Positions 47,005-60,100 of a DNA stretch of 64,000 nucleotides are shown here, piece after piece. Every line of letters begins with the position of its first letter. The stretch's first letter is position 1. Made by a program: the position numbers and the translations under genes. This stretch comes from Zygnema cylindricum (taxonomy: Eukaryota > Streptophyta > Zygnematophyceae > Zygnematales > Zygnemataceae): assembly GCA_037447655.1 (NCBI GenBank), contig JBBHKE010001545.1, forward strand, positions 24,856-88,855. The letters are read 5' to 3'. Under the pieces are notes generated by a model. That model did not search any database. It was not told the DNA's origin and worked only from the letters and a program-made list of their open reading frames with translations.

Positions 47005-48988
47005 TTAAGCAAACAACCTCACAAAAACTAAATTTCCCCGTGAGAACTGTGCGCAAATACTTATAGCTTGCAGATTCTTATTACTTATGATATTAATTCA
47101 CCTATGCGAGTAGCACAATCTGTCTCTGAATTCGAAAACCAAAAAAGAAAAGAAACAAAACCATGTTTAGCCTGAACTGCCCCTTGCTTTGTTCAAAACC
47201 ACCTATATTTTCTTCTAATTCTTCTCTTCCTCTCTCTCCAGTATGCTGAAAAGGACAAACTCTACAAATTTGATTTGCACCACAAGATGAAACTTTAATA
47301 TATTTAAATTCCTATTCAGAGGGCTCTCCTTATTCCCAGCACTCTCAAGCTGATTGCTACTGTAGAGTCGACCGGAAAGAAATGAAGAGTTGAAATGTGC
47401 GAAAATTATTGGAAGCGGTGTCTCCGGTATCCTGCACCATACGAGCATTATAATCAAAAAAGTACGTAGGTATAGCGTATAGTACGTTATCTTTTCATAT
47501 TGTGTTTCCAAATGGTTTCGCACATTCTGGGAAAACTGGGAGAGAGTGACGTGACAGCAGATTCACTTTGTCGGTTTGTCTTATCAAATGACATGGCATC
47601 GTAAGTGAAGAGAAGATTCGAACCGTTGTACGATTTCAGTGTCATCCCTATTTAAAATGGATTGCGGACAAGGATCGAAAATTATGAGTTTTGTGATCAA
47701 CTGGCGCCGTTTAACACATTACCGCATCTTTCCAATTAAACATCTCGATCGCACGCTTTTTTGGCGTCCTATAATTTACGTCAAAAGCTTACCTCCTACC
47801 GTACCCTAGCGTACCGCACCGTCGTTTCCAAAATGGAAATGTAATTTTTTTGTTAGAATGTGGATTTGAATTTGAATAATTGATGCAGTAAATTCCAAAT
47901 GATATATCCAAATAACAAGCATACGTGGAAATATCTTGTCCACTCAGATCTATAAATAAATTTGCGTAGTCCACCCGATGTCTTGGGAAGCTGTCCGTCA
48001 AAGCAGCCCGTCTCCACGATTTTGGAACATCTAATAGTGTTCGATTGAGTTGATGAAAGTACAGTATCGTACTTTCGAATCATTTCGAATCATTATTGGA
48101 TTGTGCTTTGTCGTTTCTGGTATAAGGTGAATAGGGGTGACTGGGCTTCCCTTGCCTTGTCTGGCTGGGCCATTTGCTGGCGTATTATGGCTTTTACTCT
48201 TTTCTTCTCTTCATCTCTTCTCTTCATGTTGTCTTCGAGAGAATACTATAATTTCCAACCATCAACTGAGGCATAATCTGGAAATTATTTAAGATATTTT
48301 GCATTGTGTTTTTTAAAGCTCGTCAATATCTTTTAAGACGCTTGAGTAAGGAAACAATTCCTTCTTTCCTGCCAGAGTGTGTGTTTCGATGAGAAAAGTT
48401 ATCTCTCCGGTTATGGTTTCTTTTGTGAATTTTAAATGGACACTTAAAAAGGCAAGCTAGTGGGAAGCTTCCTGCATTTTTCATCTTTCTAAACGAAACT
48501 AAACTTCAATGTTCCACTGTACGTGGATTTTTAGCATTACTAAGTCCAATGCACTCGGCCTTTAAATCATTTTCATCCTGCAATTTTTTGCCTTAGTAAT
48601 GGTTCAATGACGTTTTATTATTCTTGAGTTTTGCAGAGTAATTTTGTTTTTTTGATTTCCCTTCAACCTCTATCCTTTGCATTAATCTCTCGACAAGCAT
48701 TTTCCAGGGAACTACACTGGATGCGTGGACATCCTGTTATCTCTAACAATGATTCCTCCTCCTATAATTCGATTTTTCATGTGAGTTGTCTTAGTTTTTG
48801 GCTGGCTTATTAATAAATACAGCCAGATGCTGGTCTATTTGCCGGTTCTCTGCGTCAAGTCCGATATCTCTTGCCATTACCTCTGACACTCGTCTCAGTT
48901 TTTTTTTTTATTTTCTGAGTGATGCAGTCTGTCGTTCATTCCCTCTGGCTCTCCTCTCACCTTTTTTTCTATTTTCTGATAAATGCAG
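47005..48988. other. Divergent promoter region between ceramide kinase and the HVA22-like gene
   Basis: The two genes are transcribed away from each other, so both promoters must lie here. No TATA box can be assigned with confidence. A possible 5' untranslated exon of the HVA22-like gene ends at GTGAGT at about 48780. No other gene is seen. Confidence 0.45.
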
Positions 48989-48989
48989 C

Positions 48990-50094
48990 ATGTTCTTCGG
49001 ATGCGTCCGGCCTGCGTATAGCTGCTATAAGGTGGTCGAATCCAGCACGCTTGATGCAAGCCAGCTTCGTCGCTGGTGCCAATACTGGTAACTTGTGAAG
49101 TAAGCAGCATGCATTCGAGATGAAGCCTAATTTGAAGATGATGGATTAGCTGATCTTTATTTGATACAATGTGTGCAGGATGATCATCGCGCTGCTGACA
49201 TCAATCGAGCGAATCGCGGATCCCTTACTCTTCTGGTTTGTCAAAACCTTTGCCATCAACGTTAGGGATATGAATGTTGAACATATAATAGCATCTCAGT
49301 TCAAGCTTCCTTAGTCGTTGCATGTATTTAAAGCTGGTGAATTGCAATGGAATCTTGCAGGGTGCCCTTATACTGGGAGGCGAAGCTTGCTCTAGTGATC
49401 TACCTTTCATATTCTAATTTGGAGGTATCGGCATTCCTTCTTGGGTCTGCACATTGGAGCACATTGCTCTTGTTTAATTTGCTTTGCTTAGTCATGAAAC
49501 GTGAATTTCAAAGTTTTCTTCATCTCTACCTGTATTTGTTAGTTCATTTTTTACTATGTCTGATGCAAACAATGGGAGTCGGCTGGTGGCGATAGGGCAC
49601 AGAATACGTATATACAAAACTGCTTCGGCCACATGTGGCGAGTAACGAGTCAGTTATTGATAAGAATGTGGCAGAAATCAGTCATGTTGCGGAGGAACTG
49701 GCTGTAAGCTCGTGGAGACATAGCCAGGCGTGGTTGCACCAACGTTTCGGGCAATTTTTACAGTATGCACATGCGCATGGACTCGTAAGTCACAACACAA
49801 CTTCATGCATATGTGTGTGTATACCGAATAAGGTAGTTGCTTGCAAAAAGAAAGGGATGTGAAATTCTGCCAAAGTACTGTAGTTGTATCGTGTGTACTT
49901 GCATATTCCCTTATGGAATAATTGCGTTGTAAACCAGGAATGTATGCCTTTGGAGGATGCTGAAGTAAATTGGCATGGGGCTACAGGTGGAGGATAGAGC
50001 TTTGCATGATTATGATGTAGTGGGGAGAGACGAGGCCCCGTCACTTGCTCGGCGGAGAGCACCAGCAGGAGCCAGGAGAGGGACGTCACAGTGA
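48990..50094 (+). CDS. HVA22: HVA22/REEP (TB2/DP1/Yop1) family ER-shaping protein
   Basis: Exons 48990-49087, 49179-49235, 49361-49424, 49596-49784 and 49987-50094 (TGA) join in phase to 171 residues. The family block runs RPAYSCYKVVES (residues 7-18), CQYWMIIALLTSIERIADPLLFWVPLYWEAKLALVIYL (30-67), then YVYTKLLRPHV. These form the hydrophobic hairpins that curve tubular ER membranes. A basic, Arg/Ala-rich tail (ARRRAPAGARRG) ends the protein. The first exon begins at acceptor 48988 and its ATG is only one base inside. Family members usually have ~10 more residues before the first conserved block, so a small upstream coding exon may have been missed. The family is secure; the exact subtype is not. 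Confidence 0.85.
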
Positions 50095-53019
50095 GACTCC
50101 TTTTCTGGCTCGCAGTCGCATGCAAACAGGACATTGGCATATACTGTTTGCCAACCAAGATTTCGGTTTCTTAAATTTGGCAATTATTGGCGATTCAAGA
50201 ATTATGCCTAAATAGATTTTGAGCTGCAAACGCTGGAAATGTTGCATTTAGGGGCATAATATGGAGTAGATTGATATAGAGGAGATTTTGTTATCTACGT
50301 TTTACTCATGGAAGCTTATGATGACGAATAGGAAGAGATTTCCATCATTTCAACAGGCTATAGCCCATTCAAATGGTTATTTTATATTGTAGGGGCCGGC
50401 TTGAGGACTAGTGATCTGTGCAGGGGGTTGTATGACGCCATGGCTATGTAATGTTAAAATCATTTGGCAGGACCTGGTGAATAAAACAGTATTCACCTGC
50501 CTCTCTGACTACAAGTTTAGTTGAATTCTGCCATTTGCATACTTTTCCATTTACCAACTAGTTATTAGTTGTGTTGGCATGTTCATATGCAATACCAGCC
50601 TGGTTGTTCTATTTTGAGTGAGACTTATGAGCCAGTTAGAATATGATTCTGTCCTTGTGATCTACTTTTCATGGTGGTTTTACGAGGAGCAAGTACGGAT
50701 TTAGTTACTGTGCAGTGCTGATCATCTTTGTCCTTTCAACATCTACTCATGTTTATCGCTTCTTGAGGTACAGCTCACTATTGAACTTGACATGATTGAA
50801 AACTAAAGCCTCCGGCTATTGCTTTCATTTCAGAATTAAATACTGTGTTGTGTCTGGAATTTTCCATGTATTTATGTCCGTTGTCAAATTGTCATGCGAC
50901 ATTACGTTTTGTCTGATCTGTGCCTTCCTTAGGAAGCTTTTCCCATTGCCACTTTTATGTTAGAAGTGTTATGGACATTGATGAGCGTATGCTTACTTTC
51001 CAGGGCATAACATCGTGTTAACATGTCATAATTGTCGAGTTCGTTGTTAACATTGAAACTATACTGCCCAGCGTTATTCAAGTGAGAAACACTAATTCGG
51101 TCGCGGCTGTTTTGGTCAAAAATCATAAAATAGTTTTAACAACACTATTGAAGCACGTGGACTACAATCTGCCAAGTCCCCTTGCACTAAATTAGTATTA
51201 TTAATTCTAATTTCGCATTAACACTAATAAACCCTTAACGTTAATAACGATGGGTGTGCACACGTTTCACGACTGCTGTTGTAAGGGAATTATTAGTGTT
51301 AGTGCGGATCAGGAGTCATTATCATTAATCTGGGTTTTGGTGGCATGGCCTACTAGTTTTAGATACAACGAATGTATTGTGGTAATGCTTATTGTATCCA
51401 ACAAATGCCATCCATTGCACCGTTATGCCTACTCTTAACATTTTTCAGTGTACACATGATACATTGAAAAGTTTCTTATGGGGGATTCAGTTTACCGGTG
51501 CCCGATGTGATCCACTAATCACACATTGCCATTTTCTACAAAACATTTTGTGATTTTCTATTTTGGCCATGTTCGTTAGTGAGTCATGATGGGAGCAAAT
51601 TCTTGAAATACAATACAAGGTCTCGGTTTCCCCTTTAATATGCATTACGCTTTACTCGAAAAATGATTCGAAAACCTGTTAGGTGAAAGCTATGAGTTTG
51701 CACCCTTGAAATTTGGACGAACGACTAAATTATCATAATGTCACTGTGATCAAAATGATTGGCTACCCACCCCAAGTTGTATTAGTGAAAGTATTGTACT
51801 TTATATTATTTCAATTTTCTACTACTTTGGGCATTATGTGTCACAAATTGTTTTCATCGCAGGCGACAATCCCAAAGCGGAATTTTGCCAAGACTGGTGT
51901 AGGAGGTGGTGCACCTACCCTCATATCGTGATATTTTTTGAGGCTAGATTCAGTACATTGTATAAAGTAAATTAGACAGACCATGGAAAAAAAAAACCAA
52001 TATAATACGGTTAGTGTTGTGACCTTAATCAATTTGAAAATAGTACAGCGATATTGTAAAGTATGTCTATCTTATAAGTCTTGGTCCTAGCAGGATTGAA
52101 TAACTAGATACATAATGTAAGTTAAATACAACAATACGAGATACAAATTGTCGAAGTAAAACGGAGCAAAGTACGCCGCTCATCACTATTAGAGTATTAG
52201 TGTTAGTAGATTTTTTGTGTTAACAGCTTATAGAGATCGGCAGCATACTTTGAAGAAATGTATTTTTCTTGTTCAAGAAACTGACTTCGATATACATCAG
52301 TAGGTTTTAGTGTTTACTCACCGTAGTCCGTTACGCAAATAATACAAAAGTTATCGACACATACGTCCCAGCACCATATGTTTCTGACAAATTAATGTAG
52401 ATGCCTAAATGAAATACGACAACTGCCGTTGCAGTACCTTTTGTTTTATCCACTTGTACCTCCACGCACCTTTTCAATCACTTTTGGGCGTTTAGGCCTC
52501 AAACGGTTGTCGCACGCTTGTCCGTTGTCAGCTTTCGGAGATTGAACTCATCATTTAATGCACAGTGGTATACAGTACTGTACTGTACCGTAATGCCGTA
52601 CATCGACTCCTTCACTACGAGTGGTCGACAGCTTTCACTTCCGTCAAAGTTACTACAGTACTGTACCGTACTGCTCGCGTATTCATATTCGAACACGCGT
52701 ATTCCACATCAAACACGCGTGTTTAACATCTAATACGACGCTGTAGGAATATGTTTGAGCATGGAAACAATACCACAGCACTGTGCCTCCGGATATGTTA
52801 GTCGAAGACACGTCGTTCCTCAGTACTTTTCTATCTTGATGCTTGCTCTCATGTATCCTGGCTCCATTGCCCTGGGAACTTCTTATGATGGAGCTTCTTA
52901 TTTTGAGCTACAAACAGACCATTAACTGCTAGATGACACTCGGTACTGTTGAATTGCAATTTTTTTCTTAGTCCCTTGTTTAGCATAGATTCACCTTCCT
53001 GTTAAGCTCAGATTTCACC
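50095..53019. other. Intergenic region, no gene seen
   Basis: It holds the HVA22-like 3' UTR at the left and the SCD2-like promoter at the right. Around 52560-52680 there are overlapping palindromic words of the type TACAGTACTGTAC. I see no coding region with splice-consistent structure. Confidence 0.45.
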
Positions 53020-56000
53020 ATGAGTTGGAAGGGATCTACTGGGGCGGGAAGTCAAGGGTATGGAAGTGTAAGTAGCAGAACGGGAGGAGGAGCAGGAGGA
53101 AGGGGAGGCAGAGGACCAAATGCTGCTGCTTTAAAAGCCCAGCAGAGGCTCAGAGATATGATGATTGGTTCAGAAGTTGATGATGAAGATGATTACCAGC
53201 CTCCGGTGAGTAATCTCGTCCAGATTTCTCCTTAGAAGGAGTAGGAATAAGGGAGCCAATGTATTCCCAATGGGCAACGGGATTCATATGGATTGTGTTA
53301 CATTGCACTTACTTTTTAATTCAGTCGCAGAGCCAGAGGTTGTTAAATTCACTTGGATTGAATCGTGTATTTCCACATAATAAGTTTTCTTTGTGTTGTT
53401 GCACAAAGAGATTTGCAAGCAATATTCACATGCCTGAATGAATTCTAAGTCTGTTTCAGAACACCAGAAATCAGACGTAATCATTGTATGTATTCAAGTG
53501 CACAGATCTTCTCGTGGTCACGGCATCTGAATGAGTTTTATCATAAATGTGGCATTTTGTGTGTCCTGTTTTACCACAATAAGTTGTAACAAGTTTATTC
53601 TACAGATACGGAAAATATTGGAGCATGAAGTCCATTACGTGAAGTTTGTGTGTGTGCTGATCAACTTCCACAATTAAGCGGTGCTTTTTTTGTTAATACT
53701 GAATTAATCTGCAAAGTATGACCTTGGGCACAATAGTTTTTTGGATGGTAAAAAGTTTTATTGAGCTCAATGTAGGCCAGAAATTGCAACCGTGGGGTCA
53801 AAGACTGGCTCTAAACGTTTATACGAACGTTTTTTCTTTTTCCCGAATTTTAAGGTTAATCGCATTCTTTTGCAAGGGGTCAGGGAAAATTGGTCTTGCA
53901 CCTCTGGGAATTTTATCTTCATAAATAAGAGAAATTAGAAGTTAGTTGGGCACTTTTGGAAGCAAACAATGGATTTGCCGGCTTGAGAAATCTACTTCTG
54001 CTTTGTGGAGGATATCAAGGTCTGTAGTTGACATTATGATCTAGAAACCAGTGTGGTAAGGAGAAAGTTTGATGCAATTTTTCCATCTTTATTTCATTAA
54101 TTTTGACAAATACTTTTAAGCGATTTTTAGTTGCTAAATTGTACTCAGGTGCACGAAATAGGTGTTCAATTCAAACTTTTCATCGATTTTTCAGGGCTGC
54201 TGTTGCTTACCACTCTTTAAACTGTACAAAGCCTGGAATCGTGAGGGTTGATAAGCTGGATATGCGAAAGTCATTTGAAGTCAAACAGCAGGCGTAAAAT
54301 CAGCATGGTTAAAGATCTTACGAATCACTTTATTCTCAGGCCCCATGAGGTTATTTATGAACTTTTGTTAATGTGCACTTTTGACACGGAGGACAAAGTA
54401 AAAGGAGACAATTCTCTTTAAAAACTCAGGCTTTTCTTGGGCTTAATGCTCAAGGAGTCATGTTCAGGTTTTTAGGTTTATGTGAACTAAACGGTGATTG
54501 CTAAAGCGTTCCATTTCATCGCTGATTTTACAGTGGAGGAAGCATGTTTATTGGACAGGTAAGAAGTCAACCTCGCGGTGGTCCTCCGCCACAGACTAAT
54601 TATCCTCCCCGTAGAGGATTTGGAACGCCGAGTTCAGTGGTACCAAGGGCTTTGTCACCCGACCCGGTCGGTTCTCCTTCTTATGCTTACCCCTCTGAAG
54701 TCCCACGTTCCACCAATAGTCGGCGATATGGGTGACTACTTAATTCTCTCAGCTTCACCATTGCTGACATTTTGTCTTATCATTGCTATTTTTCTTTTAC
54801 CAGGAAAGGTAGCTGTCCTCTTCTTGTTGAAACATAGGTTTAACAGGTAGTCATTTGAGATTCCTGTCTATTGCGGTGAACCTGTAATATCTTTGCTGTG
54901 TTCTTGTGTCTAGAGTATGTAAGATTTTATGGTTCTGAAGCTAAATATCCAGCAGGGATTTTGTCAATATTTATTCGCATAAATTCGTAGAGAAATCTTT
55001 AGTATTCTTATGATCAATTCCTCATTCTTATGATCAATTCCTCATAAATTGTGTTTCACTTCATGTTTTTTTTTTTATTCCATTTCCAAATCTCGATGGT
55101 ACTTAGTAAGTTTTTGTGTTTACCTATCAGGCCTAGAATTCACTCCCTCGATATTTTAATGAACACTCTTATAACTTCCAGTTGACGTTGATAAGACTTT
55201 TTTGGTGACATTTCTCATGTGATTAAAGAGCTGAACCGGATTCAGCGGCTGCAAGGGAAATCGATCAGCTTCGCCGTGAAGCAACCAAACTTCGAGATGA
55301 TGTAAGCTTTTCAAAATTCCGAGAAGTATCTCATAAATCAAAAGTGATTCATAGCAAAGAAGAGTGTTTATAGATGAGATGCCTAAACAATAAGCTGTCA
55401 ACAGAAGATGATTAACGGTAAGCGAGTGAGATCACAAAACACAGGTTTCTGTGCTAAATAGGCAGATGTAAATTGGTCTGTAGAAACATATAGGACACCA
55501 TGAACTATGGTAGCAGTGAGCTGAGTAAGTTGCAGGTAAGAGGAAAAGGTTCTTGTATAAGTTAGATTGAGTGGATATTTTTGGGCTGTCATTATGAGGA
55601 GAGTGTCTATCTTGTTCCTTTTTCTTCTGCGTATGTATTCTGAACTATTGACATTGCAATTTGTGGCTTACTTACTTTGAGAATCCCCATCTTGCATTAT
55701 TGACGGAAATATTATTGAATTACAAATTTCTGTGTTTTGGCGATATCCTTCACATGCGACCGGATAAAATTACGAAGGAAATCTCAATCAGCTCGTTTCA
55801 ATTTGAAACCATTCGAGGATCTTATGTTTGCATTTTCGCCAATCTGTTGTTTTCCACTTGAAGCATTTTCTAATTGATAATCATAATGGTCCTACACTCC
55901 TTTTGTGGGCATGACATCTGTGGAGGGAGCAGATTGATGTGCTTACAGACGAAAACGATTTTCTTTTAGACAAGGTAAGCGTGAATCTCTTGACATTTTG

Positions 56001-56623
56001 CCGGTTTAGAAATGCTTTATCTTTTTTCTGTATCATTGCCTTGTCAGGCAGGTTAGGAAACACCATTCTCTGGCATTCTTATTTTTTAATTTGCAAAACA
56101 TTTATAGTCAGTGCGTTTTGGGCACAACATGCTTCTCAGAGACGATTAAGTTTTTTTGGAATCGTAGAAGGCATCTGTAGTGTTCCCATGATGTTTTTTT
56201 TTTTTTTTTTTTTTGTGGGGTTTTTCAATTGTCAGGCAATTTTTGCACATTGTGAATCTTGACTGTCAGAGCACCGTTCACTCTGTATATCCACTGTAAT
56301 TGTACTTTTTAAATGTTATTATTTCATTTGTTCGTTTGGCGAAATGACGAAGGTTCGTCAAGAAAAACAAGAGATAATGTGGATCTCACATTATGTGACA
56401 AACATTACATAAGTTCTGTTGATTTGCATTGGAATCGTGCAAAATATCTCCTCAACAGAATTCAGACTAAGTATGGTGCCTGGTACGATGATATTATTCT
56501 TTTGTCTGACACTGGGAATGTACATCCGTCTTTGACATTTTCTATGTTAAGATGCCTTGATGATTTTCACGCACTCCCTCTCGCTCACTCTACTATTGCT
56601 CTCATCCTACTCTTATTATTCCT

Positions 56624-56674
<51 letters not shown>

Positions 56675-57037
56675 CTCCCCCTCCCCTCACTCTCACCCTC
56701 TCGCAGTCTCCCTCTTTCACTCTCTCTACCCCTCACATTTCTTTGTTTTCTTTCCCCCTTTTTGCTCAAGAATTTTGTTTCAGTCCGTTCTGATCTGAGC
56801 TTGACCTGTCAACTTTGTATGTGAATAATAAATAAATAATATATATGTATATATATAAAATTATGTGTTTTGTGGCTCACTATTTTTTGTGGAATTGGAT
56901 TAATCTTTGCAGCTTAAAGGAGCAGAAGATGAATTGAAGGAATCAAAATTACGTATTCATGAGCTGGAAAAACAGGTGGGAGAAAAACAGTGGATGTTTT
57001 TTTTTAGAAATTATACATTGTGGTCATAATAGTGTCA

Positions 57038-57100
<63 letters not shown>

Positions 57101-60100
57101 TCTCTCTCTCTCTCCCTCCCTCTCTCTCTCCCTCCCTCCCTCCCTCCCTCCCTCCCTCCCTCCCNNNNNNNNNNNNNNNNNNNNNNNNNNNNNNNNNNNN
57201 NNNNNNNNNNNNNNNNNNNNNNNNNNNNNNNNNNNNNNNNNNNNNNNNNNNNNNNNNNNNNNNNNNNNNNNNNNNNNNNNNNNNNNNNNNNNNNNNNNNN
57301 NNNNNNNNNNNNNNNNNNNNNNNNNNNNNNNNNNNNNNNNNNNNNNNNNNNNNNNNNNNNNNNNNNNNNNNNNNNNNNNNNNNNNNNNNNNNNNNNNNNN
57401 NNNNNNNNNNNNNNNNNNNNNNNNNNNNNNNNNNNNNNNNNNNNNNNNNNNNNNNNNNNNNNNNNNNNNNNNNNNNNNNNNNNNNNNNNNNNNNNNNNNN
57501 NNNNNNNNNNNNNNNNNNNNNNNNNNNNNNNNNNNNNNNNNNNNNNNNNNNNNNNNNNNNNNNNNNNNNNNNNNNNNNNNNNNNNNNNNNNNNNNNNNNN
57601 NNNNNNNNNNNNNNNNNNNNNNNNNNNNNNNNNNNNNNNNNNNNNNNNNCATCTCCAATGAAGAGGTATCGGCTACTTATCGGCGATAAGACCGATAGCG
57701 ATATATTGTACCAATATATCGATTATCGGGTCCCCGAAAAATGGCCCATATCGGTTATCGGAAAATCCTTACCGATACACAACACTAGTAATTACATATT
57801 TTGGAGAAGTAACCTCTACCCTCACGTACTCTTAATATGTTTTCCTCTTTACTCTTTTTTTTTTAAAGCAATGCCGCATTTAGAACCGATCTAGTCCTTT
57901 CCATTAGGAAACTAGATGGAAGAACTGATTACTACTTGAACTCCTGGAAAAATTTCGAGTTCAAGAATTTTGGTTTCGTTATGTATCTTGTGTGATAGTT
58001 GGCTTATACGCAAAAATGGTTTTCTGTCGCAGTTCTTTCTGGTGAATAATTTGCCCTTTATCCACTGTCAGTGCACAGTAACTACATAGACGGAGCCATT
58101 GTCTTTCAGAGAAAGTGAAGAGAAAATTATCTTCTAAACCATGTAGACCTTGCTATATAGCACTATAGATTTGGCTTCACGGTACAGCCATCTTGCATGT
58201 GAACTATCTTATCCGAAATCAGACTTTAGCACAATGAACAGTTCCGAATTAAAAATAAAATATTGCTGTGTTTGAAAGATAAAATAAAAAAGTACATACT
58301 TCTGAAAGTACAAACTTTTGGTTTCTTGTAGTTCACCGTTGTGCATGACTGTAATTTCGAACAGGAATGCTGTGGATCTGTGCATCCTGCAATGGCAGCT
58401 GACTTACATGAATTTAATTTTTTCTGTTATGTCTCAAGCATTGTGCAAAGCGAAAGTCCTCTCCATCTGTCATATTTTTGTCCATTCTCTTTGTTTCTGT
58501 TTTTCATGAAAAAAAAGGACCCAAGAGCCGGATTTGGCGTGAAGGGCCTGATAACACTTTAATATCTGTGATCTGTGAAGCTGACTTGGTACTTAAAATT
58601 GTACTAATTTTACGTATTATGAACTAAAATTATTTTTCGATTGAAAGTTATCGGTATGACATTGAAAGAAAAAGCATTGACGTGTGTACTTTCTTAAGGC
58701 ACTGAGTTTATGCATGTATGACATTTAAGCCAAATCTCGTGACTTGAAGCCAACTCCTATACTAAGGCATACTTTGGATGGGAGTCTAATAGGTAGTAAG
58801 CTGAATTTTCTGAAACAAAAATGACTGTCAGGTGTTTCACTCACAAATCCCATCATTGCCTCGGCAAATCCATACATTTTCAGTCGAAATCCGACGAAAA
58901 CCCTCAAACTCGAATAGGCTTACTTACTGTAACACTTTAATTTCCAAAATATGATGTCCTGGTAAGGGCACGCAACTCTCTAATTGTTTCTGTAAATAAG
59001 ACGTGCAACTCCCGAACAAGTTCAAATTGTTCGTAACCTCTTCATTATACAATCTTCATCTCAATTGACGTCACATTTTTTTTCTGGATATGCAGCTTGC
59101 TCTTCGGGCTCAGAAGGATCAAAATAGGGACGTCAATCAGGTTGAACTTAACGCACTTAAGTTGGAGGCAGAGGTGAGATAGTGAATTCACTTTTCTTTG
59201 TTTTTCTGGTTGAATTGGTTTTAATTGAAACCGTAGCTTCACCATGTTCATCTTTGTTTAATTTCAATTTCCATGCTTGTCACGTCAACCGCGCTAATCT
59301 GAGGAGTTTCAGTTTTTTGTATCCAAAAGTTGGGAAAATGTTATTGGTCAATAGTGAAGCACAGACTAGTTTCTTGTCTGTACGTCCTTAAACGCCCCTG
59401 TCTTGGTCAAATATAGCGTACATTTTTATGCTCTACAATTTGTAAATTATGTTTGTAAGGCCGGTCCCAGCATGGCTATTTATACCCTTGCTAGTGGGAT
59501 TTTAAGCGGACAGGCTGCAAAAGAGGAGGCCTTGAATGCTACAGAATTGGCGAGGCAAGCGGAATCTCAAGTTCGGGAATTTCGACAAATGACTTCCCGT
59601 TTACTCTTAACTCCAGAAGAAAAGGCGAGCCTTTCATTGGGTTACCTTTTTCGATATTCTGTGGTGTAACGGTCTCATTAGAGCCCTTTTGTGCCACACA
59701 GTTTTTAGTACACCATCCTCCGTAATTAATGTAAATTGACTAACAGTATGAACTGCGATCATCGCATGATTTTGAGGGTCGGTAATCACTGGTATTCCCC
59801 CTAATATATGTGTGGGCCTCTAAAACCAGTGGCGAGTATTATTGTCTTTTGTTTTTGTCCTCACTATTTGCAATGGACTTGTCATTGAAGTATATTTACT
59901 TTGGAATTTGTGTGCACTGCTTTGACTTCATCCTTTATACTGTGAGTTGTGTTAGCGTCACCATTGGTAATCGGCACTACGTTAGTACCATCCTCTTTGA
60001 TTGGGGGAATTCCACGCTAACTCGTAAAACATTAGCCAATCTACTTTCAAAAAAAAAAAAAAAAACCGATAAATTATACTTGCGTATATAATTAGGGGGG

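Noticed and set aside
56619-56690. CCCTCA hexamers as an interstitial telomere
   Set aside because: The unit is not the plant (CCCTAAA) or algal telomere repeat; it is an ordinary microsatellite.
56959-57894. Long open frames across 57165-57649
   Set aside because: They run through N bases of the assembly gap and a TC microsatellite.
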